In this document: one piece after another, positions 8,838-13,901 of the stretch | How the letters are laid out: every line of letters begins with the position of its first letter | Position numbering within the stretch: position 1 is the stretch's first letter | Assembly: GCA_937938065.1 (NCBI GenBank) | Contig: CALDBH010000103.1 | Coordinates: 1-13,901 of the forward strand | Direction of reading: 5' to 3' | Length of the DNA stretch: 13,901 nt | Origin: an uncultured Sulfurovum sp. | GTDB taxonomy: Bacteria; Campylobacterota; Campylobacteria; Campylobacterales; Sulfurovaceae | Program-made: the position numbers and the translations under genes | The notes under the pieces: generated by a model | Databases searched by the model: none | What the model was told of the DNA's origin: nothing | The model's input: only the letters and a program-made list of their open reading frames with translations

Positions 8838-8881
8838 GGTTACATTTTGGTAACAAAATTGTAATACTTTTTTTCTATAAT
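8838..8881 (+). promoter_or_regulatory. Triple-repeat Pho-type box and -10 of the pit gene
   Basis: Three consecutive 11-bp repeats are present: GGTTACATTTT (8838-8848), GGTAACAAAAT (8849-8859) and TGTAATACTTT (8860-8870). Five bases later there is a perfect TATAAT (8876-8881). Spacing is the same as in the porin and pstS promoters. The predicted start is near 8888, giving a leader of about 22 nt with AGGA at 8900-8903. Confidence 0.72.
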
Positions 8882-8909
8882 TCCCAAATTTTTATACATA
8901 GGACAAAAA

Positions 8910-10442
8910 ATGAACAACACAGTTAAGATGATTCTTGGTGCAGGTTTCGCTGTAGCAGTAGCTTTTTATGCAAACAGCATTATAGGACAAGCAACACACG
9001 GAGGCTTTTTAGTACTTGCAGCCGTATTTGGTGCCTATATGGCTATGAACATCGGTGCAAATGATGTTGCCAATAACGTAGGACCTGCAGTGGGTTCTGG
9101 GGCATTGACCATTGGTGGGGCTATCGTAATCGCTTCTATCTTTGAGGCAGGTGGTGCACTCATCGCCGGTGGTGATGTGGTAGGGACCATTAAAAAAGGG
9201 ATCATTTCTCCAGATGCATTTGGCAATGACCCTATGCTTTTTGTCTATGGTATGTCTGCAGCACTTCTTGCAGCTGCACTATGGCTAAACCTTGCAACAT
9301 GGCTTAAAGCTCCAGTATCAACTACACACTCTATCGTTGGTGGTGTACTTGGTGGTGGTATCGCTGCAGGTGGTTTTGCTATCGTCTCTTGGGGTACGAT
9401 GGGTAAGATTGCTGCTTCATGGGTAATCTCACCTGTACTTGGTGGTGTGATCGCTGCGATATTCCTCTATGTTATTAAATCTCAGATTATTTATAAAGAA
9501 GATACTTTATCTGCAGCAAAGAAGATCGTACCCATATTGGTGTCAGTCATGGCAGCAGCATTCATCACATATCTTACGGTTAAAGGACTTAAAAAAGTTT
9601 GGCCTGTAATCGTAGAGACATTAAGTTTTTTACCGCAAACGAAGAAACCTAGTTTCTTAGTAGCGCTGAGTTTTGGTGCTATCGGTGCGGTGATCACATA
9701 CATCATCGTTAAACCAAGAATAGCAAAAAAGGTGATAGGTTTAGATGGAAGTAGAGAATCGATCAATCTACTTTTTACGATTCCGCTTATTTTTGCAGCG
9801 GCACTTTTAAGTTTTGCGCATGGTGCAAACGACGTTGCCAATGCGGTTGGACCTTTAGCTGCGGTAAATGATGCCCTGACTACGCTTGCAGTTTCTAAAA
9901 AAGCAGCGATACCTTTATGGGTTATGGTTGTTGGTGGTGTGGGTATATCTGTAGGTCTTGCCCTCTTTGGACCGAGACTCATAAAAACTGTAGGTTCTGA
10001 AATTACTGAACTTGATCAAATGAGAGCCTTTTCTATTATGATGGCTGCAGCGATCACAGTAGTTATCGCTTCTCAGCTTGGTTTACCTGTTTCATCTACG
10101 CACATCGCTGTGGGTGCCATATTTGGTGTAGGTTTCCTTAGAGAGTGGCTTGACAGTAAAAATATGGATGAAAAGCAAGAGAAATTACAAAAAGAAGTTG
10201 AAAAACAACATGCACTTAAAGCAGAACTTGGACAACTTCAAACAGTTGAAGAGTATAGAAAACAAGAAGCACTCATTAAAGTACAAAAGAAAAAAGTAAA
10301 AAGTATTAAACGTACATTACGTGAAAATTATGTGAAGCGCGGTATGGTGAAGAAAATTGTTGCAGCATGGGTCATCACTGTTCCAGCTGCTGCTGTACTT
10401 TCTGCGATCATCTTCTTTATACTTAAAGGTGTAGCAAACTAA
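8910..10442 (+). CDS. pit: PiT-family inorganic phosphate permease
   Basis: Inner-membrane phosphate transporter of the PiT family, which moves phosphate (or metal-phosphate) with protons or sodium. The 510-residue protein has the family's two inverted halves, each with its signature: GANDVANNVGPAVGSGAL at 49-66 and GANDVANAVGPL at 305-316. Each half also carries a PVSTTHSIVGG / PVSSTHIAVGA loop. About ten or more hydrophobic segments are visible. Between the second-half PVSSTH region and the last membrane segment lies a charged, coiled-coil-like insert of about 68 residues (about 412-479, rich in Lys, Glu and Gln), which probably faces the cytoplasm. AGGA lies 6 bases before the ATG. PiT systems are often constitutive; here the gene has a three-repeat Pho-type box. 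No PhoU-like (DUF47) partner gene is adjacent. Confidence 0.93.
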   Translation: MNNTVKMILGAGFAVAVAFYANSIIGQATHGGFLVLAAVFGAYMAMNIGANDVANNVGPAVGSGALTIGGAIVIASIFEAGGALIAGGDVVGTIKKGIISPDAFGNDPMLFVYGMSAALLAAALWLNLATWLKAPVSTTHSIVGGVLGGGIAAGGFAIVSWGTMGKIAASWVISPVLGGVIAAIFLYVIKSQIIYKEDTLSAAKKIVPILVSVMAAAFITYLTVKGLKKVWPVIVETLSFLPQTKKPSFLVALSFGAIGAVITYIIVKPRIAKKVIGLDGSRESINLLFTIPLIFAAALLSFAHGANDVANAVGPLAAVNDALTTLAVSKKAAIPLWVMVVGGVGISVGLALFGPRLIKTVGSEITELDQMRAFSIMMAAAITVVIASQLGLPVSSTHIAVGAIFGVGFLREWLDSKNMDEKQEKLQKEVEKQHALKAELGQLQTVEEYRKQEALIKVQKKKVKSIKRTLRENYVKRGMVKKIVAAWVITVPAAAVLSAIIFFILKGVAN

Positions 10443-10475
10443 GAAGAACATAGTGTATGCATCCATTATATACAA

Positions 10476-10514
10476 AAAATAATATATTATTTTAACGCGG
10501 GCAATTTTGCCCGC
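10476..10514 (+). terminator. Two adjacent inverted repeats after pit, possible terminator
   Basis: A perfect 18-bp AT palindrome (10476-10493, AAAATAATATATTATTTT) is followed at once by a GC-rich hairpin (10497-10514, GCGGGCAATTTTGCCCGC, 7-8 bp stem). The GC stem looks like the core of an intrinsic terminator, but no T run follows it on the plus strand (ACTGCCCTC comes next). It may act as an RNA-stabilising 3' end or a weak terminator. It separates pit from the first regulator. Confidence 0.5.
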
Positions 10515-10550
10515 ACTGCCCTCAAAAAATTCTCCATTCTCTCTATCTTT

Positions 10551-10583
10551 TGTAATCAAATTGTTATCAAGATATACTATGCT
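10551..10583 (+). promoter_or_regulatory. Pho-type box and -10 of the first response regulator
   Basis: Direct 11-bp repeats TGTAATCAAAT (10551-10561) and TGTTATCAAGA (10562-10572) are followed after 5 bases by TATGCT (10578-10583), a fair -10 at the spacing seen at the other boxes. TATACT at 10573-10578 is a better hexamer but would abut the repeat. Either choice puts the transcript start within a few bases of the ATG at 10589, so the mRNA should be leaderless or nearly so. Confidence 0.68.
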
Positions 10584-10588
10584 ACTGT

Positions 10589-11272
10589 ATGCAAAATACA
10601 GATATAGAAATCATCGTTATTGAAGACGAACCAGATATATTAGAACTTCTTGAGTATCATCTTGAAAAAGAAGGATACACTGTTACAGGGTTCCTTTCCA
10701 CTGAAAATGTAGAACAGTTTTTAGAAGAAGAAAACCCTGCACTTATGATCGTTGATAGAAACCTTCCTGGTGTAGAGGGGAGTGAATTTGTCTCACAAAT
10801 ACGTGAACTAGGATATGATATCCCCGTTATGTTTCTTACTGCAAGAGATAAAGAGAGTGACTTGGAAGAGGGTTTCCATTCTGGAGGTGATGACTATATG
10901 ACTAAGCCTTTTAGCAGTAAAGAATTACTTTTAAGAGTCGCAGCATTATTGAAACGTAGTGGTGCTACATCTACTGATAAAGTAAAATACAGAGACCTCA
11001 TACTAGATTTGCAACAAAGAGAACTTTTCATAGAGCATAAGCGGATAGAATTGACCAATTTAGAATTTAAACTGCTCCATACTTTCGTCAAGAACCCAAA
11101 TCAGCCATTAGACAGAGATTTTCTACGTGATGAAGTTTGGGGTGATGACAGTGCAAACTTTCATGATAAAACCATCAACGTAGCGATGAACAGACTGAAA
11201 AAGAAGATAGACCCTGAATCAGCGAAAGAGTATTTTGTTCCTGTGTGGGGTGTTGGATATAAATTACTTTAA
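10589..11272 (+). CDS. OmpR/PhoB-family response regulator (PhosR-like), copy 1
   Basis: A 227-residue two-component regulator. The receiver domain (about 6-122) has the acidic pair E12/D13, the phospho-acceptor D56 (VDRNLP), T84 and K106 (TKPF), so it should be phosphorylated normally. A winged-helix DNA-binding domain follows (about 130-227), with recognition helix TINVAMNRLKKKID and the closing hairpin VWGVGYKLL. No histidine kinase gene lies beside it. There is no ribosome-binding site before the ATG, and the receiver fold starts at residue 6, leaving no room for a later start; translation is probably leaderless. It ends 8 bases from the convergent psiE gene. The Pho-type box suggests autoregulation and a PhoB/PhosR role. 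A different phosphate-unrelated OmpR-family role is possible but less likely in this setting. Confidence 0.88.
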   Translation: MQNTDIEIIVIEDEPDILELLEYHLEKEGYTVTGFLSTENVEQFLEEENPALMIVDRNLPGVEGSEFVSQIRELGYDIPVMFLTARDKESDLEEGFHSGGDDYMTKPFSSKELLLRVAALLKRSGATSTDKVKYRDLILDLQQRELFIEHKRIELTNLEFKLLHTFVKNPNQPLDRDFLRDEVWGDDSANFHDKTINVAMNRLKKKIDPESAKEYFVPVWGVGYKLL

Positions 11273-11280
11273 AATCACTT

Positions 11281-11634
11281 CTATTTTTGTTTCTTTTTGA
11301 ATAGTACCGGTGAAAACTGTACGGCTAAAATCCTAAAGAGAAAAAACACAAAGATCACTAAAAGTAAAAAGAGTACCTCCTTATGCTCTTTGTTTGGATC
11401 TGTGGTCAATATGATCACATCTCGTATCAAAAAGATAATAAATACATCAATCACATACCTAAGCCGTAACCTTTTCTTTTCAATGAACTCCGCAATCATT
11501 TTTACCACTTCAATAATAACAATAAATTCAAGCAGAAAAATAATAGCTTTGTAAAATGGATAGTGTGTACCTAGTATAGCTACAAATACAACAGATGCTA
11601 ACAACAGTTCGTAATTCTTTTTTATAAAATTCAT
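11281..11634 (-). CDS. psiE: PsiE-family phosphate-starvation-inducible membrane protein
   Basis: A 117-residue inner-membrane protein with four predicted helices (about 8-22, 28-50, 58-77, 86-104) and basic ends (MNFIKKN at the start, FKKKQK at the end). The central pattern LRLRYVIDVFIIFLIRDVIIL, with its arginine before the third helix and an arginine inside it, and overall length and layout match PsiE (E. coli PsiE has 136 residues). The biochemical function of PsiE is not known; in E. coli it is induced by phosphate starvation. The frame stays open upstream to 11724, but I chose the ATG at 11634: earlier starts add a polar stretch with no homologous look, and a Pho-type promoter on the minus strand ends 5 bases before this ATG. 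It is the only minus-strand gene and is convergent with the first regulator. Confidence 0.75.
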   Translation of the reverse strand: MNFIKKNYELLLASVVFVAILGTHYPFYKAIIFLLEFIVIIEVVKMIAEFIEKKRLRLRYVIDVFIIFLIRDVIILTTDPNKEHKEVLFLLLVIFVFFLFRILAVQFSPVLFKKKQK

Positions 11635-11639
11635 GTGGG

Positions 11640-11672
11640 ATTGTAGTGATGATATATAACAGGTTGATAACC
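11640..11672 (-). promoter_or_regulatory. Pho-type box and -10 of psiE (minus strand)
   Basis: Read on the minus strand, GGTTATCAACC (11672-11662) and TGTTATATATC (11661-11651) form two 11-bp repeats. After 5 bases comes TACAAT (11645-11640), then CCCAC and the psiE ATG at 11634. The geometry is the same as at the first regulator, including the leaderless start. The repeats are weaker than at the other boxes, so the shared spacing is the main support. Confidence 0.55.
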
Positions 11673-11715
11673 TCATATGATAGTATTTTCTTGTCTCTCT
11701 ACCCTTCATACAAAA

Positions 11716-11748
11716 TGTTACCAAAATGAAATCATTTTGTTATAGTAT
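11716..11748 (+). promoter_or_regulatory. Pho-type box and -10 of the second response regulator
   Basis: TGTTACCAAAA (11716-11726) and TGAAATCATTT (11727-11737) are 11-bp repeats. A -10 may be TATAGT (11741-11746, 3 bases after the repeats) or TAGTAT (11743-11748, the 5-base spacing seen elsewhere). The box also contains a perfect inverted repeat, CAAAATGA/TCATTTTG (arms 11722-11729 and 11732-11739). The predicted transcript starts near 11755, giving a leader of about 155 nt to the ATG at 11910. Confidence 0.6.
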
Positions 11749-11760
11749 GACCTCATAGAA

Positions 11761-11881
11761 CCTCCCGTATGTAATCAGTATTAATGACTAGCTCATGATG
11801 AACTACAGCTATGATTTATATATGATATACGAGAGGTACATTTATTATTTTTATGTTTCATGTATATGTTGGTACATGAAA
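11761..11881 (+). repeat. Inverted repeats in the leader of the second response regulator
   Basis: Two structures are visible. CCTCCCGTAT (11761-11770) pairs with ATACGAGAGG (11827-11836) with one mismatch, enclosing about 56 bases; the left arm would lie at the 5' end of the transcript. Further on, TTTCATGTA (11856-11864) and TACATGAAA (11873-11881) make a perfect 9-bp stem with an 8-base loop, ending 28 bases before the start codon. No T tract follows, so it is not a terminator. It could be an RNA element or a dimer-protein operator. I recognise no known riboswitch. Confidence 0.5.
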
Positions 11882-11909
11882 ATTGATATAGAAAAAAAAA
11901 GGTTTTTCA

Positions 11910-12596
11910 ATGGATAACAATATCGATCCTATTGCCACTATTTTAATTATTGAAGACAATGAAGATCTATTGGAACTTGAAGAGTTCCAGCTTCTTAAAG
12001 AGGGATATAATGTTATTGGTTTAACTTCTACAAAAGGGGCAGAGTCTGTACTGGCAGATGGGGTAGATTTAATGCTCGTTGACCGCACACTCCCTCATGT
12101 TGAAGGAAGTGAATTTGTCAGCTACCTTCGCAATAAAGGTGTGACTACTCCTGTGATGTTTGTCTCTGCAAAAGATACAGATGAGGAGATAGAAGAGGGA
12201 TTTCTACGTGGGGGGGATGACTATTTAAGAAAACCCTTTAACCTTAAAGAACTGCTTTACCGGGTAAAAGCCATCCTTAGACGTACAAATGGAATAGAGC
12301 ATGAAAGATTAATAGCTAGAGATATCGTAATGGACTTTAATACACGTAAAACATATATAGAAAGTCATGAAGTAGAACTTACCAAGTTAGAGTTTGAACT
12401 CCTGAGTCTATTTATCAAAAATAAAAACAGAGCACTTGAAAGAGAATATCTGCTCCAGAATATATGGAATGAAAATGAAGCTATACAAAAACGTACAGTG
12501 AATGTCACCATCAATCGTCTGAAGAAAAAAATTGACCCAAAAGAAGATAAAGAGTACATCGTGCCTGTCCGTGGGATAGGGTATAAGTTCCAATAG
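11910..12596 (+). CDS. OmpR/PhoB-family response regulator (PhosR-like), copy 2
   Basis: A 228-residue paralogue of the regulator encoded about 0.6 kb upstream. The receiver (about 8-124) has E15/D16, phospho-acceptor D58 (VDRTLP), S86 in place of threonine (a normal variant) and K108 (RKPF). The winged-helix domain (about 130-228) has recognition helix TVNVTINRLKKKID and ends GIGYKFQ. By eye about half the residues match copy 1, and both share the unusual run VEGSEFVS after the phosphorylation site. AAAAAGG ends 7 bases before the ATG, so unlike copy 1 it has a ribosome-binding site and a long leader. No kinase gene is adjacent. A Pho-type box upstream suggests that it too is under phosphate control, either by itself or by its paralogue. 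Confidence 0.88.
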   Translation: MDNNIDPIATILIIEDNEDLLELEEFQLLKEGYNVIGLTSTKGAESVLADGVDLMLVDRTLPHVEGSEFVSYLRNKGVTTPVMFVSAKDTDEEIEEGFLRGGDDYLRKPFNLKELLYRVKAILRRTNGIEHERLIARDIVMDFNTRKTYIESHEVELTKLEFELLSLFIKNKNRALEREYLLQNIWNENEAIQKRTVNVTINRLKKKIDPKEDKEYIVPVRGIGYKFQ

Positions 12597-12803
12597 ACGT
12601 TCTTTAACAATCTTCAACAATTTCTCACTTTTTATTATCAGATTATGTCTTGTAGGTTATTTCTCTTTATGGACTTTCTTGTAAGAAAAGAATATATTAT
12701 ATAAAATTATATATGGAATTAATATAATATGATATATACTATATGACTTCTATATTAAGAGTTAGTAAGCAATATGGTTGAAAATTAATTCAAGGAGCCA
12801 TCT

Positions 12804-13010
12804 ATGGCAAAAGATCTTAAGAAAAAAGCAGTAAAAAAAGCAGAAGAAAAAAAAGCGAAGAAGAAAGCAGCAGCAAAAAAAGCAGCTAAAAAAGTAGCAA
12901 AGAAAAAAGAAGCAAAAAAAGCGAAGAAAAAAGCAGCTAAAAAAGTAGCAAAGAAAGCGAAGAAAAAATCAGTAGCTAAAAAAGCAACTAAAAAAGCAAA
13001 GAAAAAATAG
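12804..13010 (+). CDS. Histone H1-like lysine/alanine-rich protein
   Basis: A 68-residue, extremely basic protein: 37 lysines and 19 alanines, with only one Asp and three Glu and no aromatic residues. It is built of KKA/KKV/AKK units like the C-terminal tails of eukaryotic histone H1 and bacterial H1-like or AlgP-like proteins, and probably binds nucleic acids or other polyanions. It is clearly translated, since AAGGAG (12792-12797) lies 6 bases before the ATG and the frame has proper start and stop codons. It stands alone between the second regulator and pstS, has no recognisable Pho-type box, and is preceded by a very AT-rich stretch (about 12690-12745) that may hold its promoter. Binding of DNA, RNA or polyphosphate is possible; the sequence alone cannot decide. 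Confidence 0.75.
   Translation: MAKDLKKKAVKKAEEKKAKKKAAAKKAAKKVAKKKEAKKAKKKAAKKVAKKAKKKSVAKKATKKAKKK
12876..12956 (+). repeat. Internal 51-bp-period repeat in the lysine-rich gene
   Basis: A 30-bp segment (12876-12905) recurs exactly at 12927-12956, an offset of 51 bases or 17 codons, encoding KKAAKKVAKK twice. It suggests that the gene grew by duplication and could vary in length by slippage or recombination. Confidence 0.8.
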
Positions 13011-13021
13011 TAGTACCCTAC

Positions 13022-13044
13022 AGAGATAGAACTTTTCTGTCTCT
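13022..13044 (+). terminator. Possible terminator after the lysine-rich gene
   Basis: AGAGATAG (13022-13029) pairs with CTGTCTCT (13037-13044) over 8 bp with one G-U pair and a 7-base loop, followed by the T-rich ACTTTCTTCG. It lies 11 bases after the stop codon. Stem and tail are only moderate. Confidence 0.5.
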
Positions 13045-13106
13045 ACTTTCTTCGTATAACGGAGAATACACACAAAGACACCTTCCCTAACTAAACCAAA
13101 TTATTC

Positions 13107-13139
13107 TGTAACCAAAATGTTTCCAAGTTGTTTTATACT
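13107..13139 (+). promoter_or_regulatory. Pho-type box and -10 of pstS
   Basis: TGTAACCAAAA (13107-13117) and TGTTTCCAAGT (13118-13128) are followed after 5 bases by TATACT (13134-13139). The core GTAACCAAAATGTTTC (13108-13123) differs by two bases from the C. jejuni PhosR box as I remember it (GTTTC, N-AAAA-N, GTTTC). The predicted start is near 13146, with a leader of about 39 nt containing AAGGA at 13172-13176. Confidence 0.78.
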
Positions 13140-13184
13140 TCGCGCAATCCAAAATGGATAACTTATTTCTTAAGGAAACAAACC

Positions 13185-13901
13185 ATGACATTGAAAACAA
13201 TTCTTGCAGCAGCAGTAGCTGCTTCAGTAGCACTGACAGCTGTAAATGCTGATGAACTTAAAGGTAGAGGAGCATCATTCCCTGGACCTATATATAAAGC
13301 CTGGACTGCTGAATATTTTACTGCAACTAAAAATCAAGTAAACTACACACCAACCGGTTCTGGTGATGGTGTTAAATCTATCAAAAAAAGAATGGTTGAT
13401 TTTGCTGGTTCAGATAAGCCACTTAAGCCAAAGGCACTTAAGAAAGGCAAACTGTATATGTTCCCTACTGTCGTAGGTTCAGTCGTTTTAGCGTATAACA
13501 TTGATGGTGTAAAAGATGGAGAACTTAAGCTTAGCCGTGCAGCTATCGCTGGTATCTTTGGTGGAAGTATCACGCATTGGGATGATAAAGCTATTATGGC
13601 ACAAAATGCTGGTTTAAAATTGCCACATGAACCTATCACTGTAGCAGTAAGAGCAGACAAGTCAGGTACAACATTTAACTTTACATACTTCTTGAACAAA
13701 CTTGATGAAAACATTGAAGTAAGCAAAAAACCTACATGGAAAGCAGCTAAAGTAGTTGCAGGTAAATCAAACTCAGGTGTATCAGCTAACATCCAACAGA
13801 TCAAAAACTCTATTGGGTATATTGAGTATTCATTTAAAGAGAAATTAGGATTGGCAGCAGCACAAATTGAAAACAAAGAGGGTCAATATATTAACCCAAC
13901 A
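13185..13901 (+). CDS. pstS: Phosphate ABC transporter substrate-binding protein PstS (3' end missing)
   Basis: Periplasmic phosphate-binding protein of the high-affinity Pst transporter. The first 239 codons are present and the frame is open to the window edge; about 100 residues should be missing. A signal peptide covers residues 1-22 (cut near VNA/DE). It has no lipobox cysteine, so the mature protein is soluble in the periplasm. Family motifs appear in order: GRGASFPGPIY (27-37), PTGSGDGVK (56-64), DFAGSDKPL (72-80), the FPTVVGSVVLAYNIDG segment, LSRAAIAGIFGGSITHWDD, RADKSGTTF (156-164) and the SIGYIEYS segment (209-216). The TGSG, SD and R-x-D-x-SGTT residues form the phosphate site in known PstS structures. 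AAGGA lies 8 bases before the ATG. pstC, pstA and pstB probably follow outside the window. Confidence 0.95.
   Translation, partial: MTLKTILAAAVAASVALTAVNADELKGRGASFPGPIYKAWTAEYFTATKNQVNYTPTGSGDGVKSIKKRMVDFAGSDKPLKPKALKKGKLYMFPTVVGSVVLAYNIDGVKDGELKLSRAAIAGIFGGSITHWDDKAIMAQNAGLKLPHEPITVAVRADKSGTTFNFTYFLNKLDENIEVSKKPTWKAAKVVAGKSNSGVSANIQQIKNSIGYIEYSFKEKLGLAAAQIENKEGQYINPT

Noticed and set aside
9491..9982. Minus-strand open frame of 163 codons inside pit
   Set aside because: Shadow of the PiT frame, with no independent start signals.
11297..11554. Plus-strand open frame of 85 codons opposite psiE
   Set aside because: It lies antisense to a frame with clear four-helix PsiE character, has no ribosome-binding site and a low-complexity Lys/Ser/Ile composition.
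11635..11724. Longer psiE starting upstream at 11724 or 11676
   Set aside because: The extra residues look unlike a membrane-protein start, no ribosome-binding site is present at either ATG, and the box plus -10 position favours 11634.
12606..12621. Repeated AACAAT as a seventh Pho-type box after regulator 2
   Set aside because: The period is 10, not 11, the sequence matches the consensus poorly, and no -10 follows at the expected distance.
12690..12750. Very AT-rich stretch as a replication origin or phage attachment site
   Set aside because: No DnaA-box cluster, integrase gene or flanking direct repeat is visible; an ordinary promoter region is enough to explain it.
12840..13010. Short A-rich repeats as a CRISPR or satellite array
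   Set aside because: They are codon repeats within a translated lysine-rich gene; there are no unique spacers.
13343..13876. Minus-strand open frame of 177 codons opposite pstS
   Set aside because: The plus strand here encodes unmistakable PstS motifs; the minus frame is a shadow.

Overview
The window looks like chromosomal DNA of a free-living Campylobacterota (Epsilonproteobacteria), probably of the Sulfurovum/Sulfurimonas type. The evidence is AT-rich DNA, short intergenic gaps, the protein style, and a phosphate box resembling the PhosR box known from Campylobacter jejuni. The genus is an inference. There are no RNA genes, mobile elements or CRISPR arrays. The longest stretch without a gene is about 275 bases (11635-11909), and it is full of regulatory structure.

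Positions 1-7516 are one tight plus-strand operon: the last codons of an unidentified gene, then a TtpC-like long ExbB, ExbB, ExbD, TonB, a periplasmic TPR protein, and a large TonB-dependent outer-membrane receptor. Gaps are 0-9 bases or overlaps. This is the TtpC-containing (TonB2-type) energy-transducing arrangement, carrying its own receptor.

Positions 7517-13901 are a phosphate-acquisition region. In order it holds an outer-membrane porin, a PiT-type phosphate permease, a PhoB/PhosR-like response regulator, a PsiE-family membrane protein on the minus strand, a second PhoB/PhosR-like regulator, a histone H1-like lysine-rich protein, and PstS (cut by the window edge).

The main finding is a shared promoter design. 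Six promoters (porin, pit, both regulators, psiE, pstS) carry tandem 11-bp direct repeats close to TGTAAYCAAAT. In every case a -10-like hexamer can be placed exactly 5 bases after the last repeat, with no normal -35 element needed. This looks like a local Pho regulon of activator-dependent promoters. At two of them (first regulator and psiE) the -10 ends only 5 bases before the ATG and no ribosome-binding site is visible, which predicts leaderless mRNAs. The second regulator instead has a leader of about 155 nt with inverted repeats. Only the lysine-rich gene lacks a recognisable box.

The inferred picture: the two orphan regulators, which have nearly the same DNA-recognition helix and no kinase gene nearby, respond to phosphate limitation and turn on outer-membrane entry (porin, perhaps the TonB receptor), periplasmic capture (PstS) and inner-membrane uptake (PiT). 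Whether the TonB operon really imports a phosphorus compound is a hypothesis based on position only.
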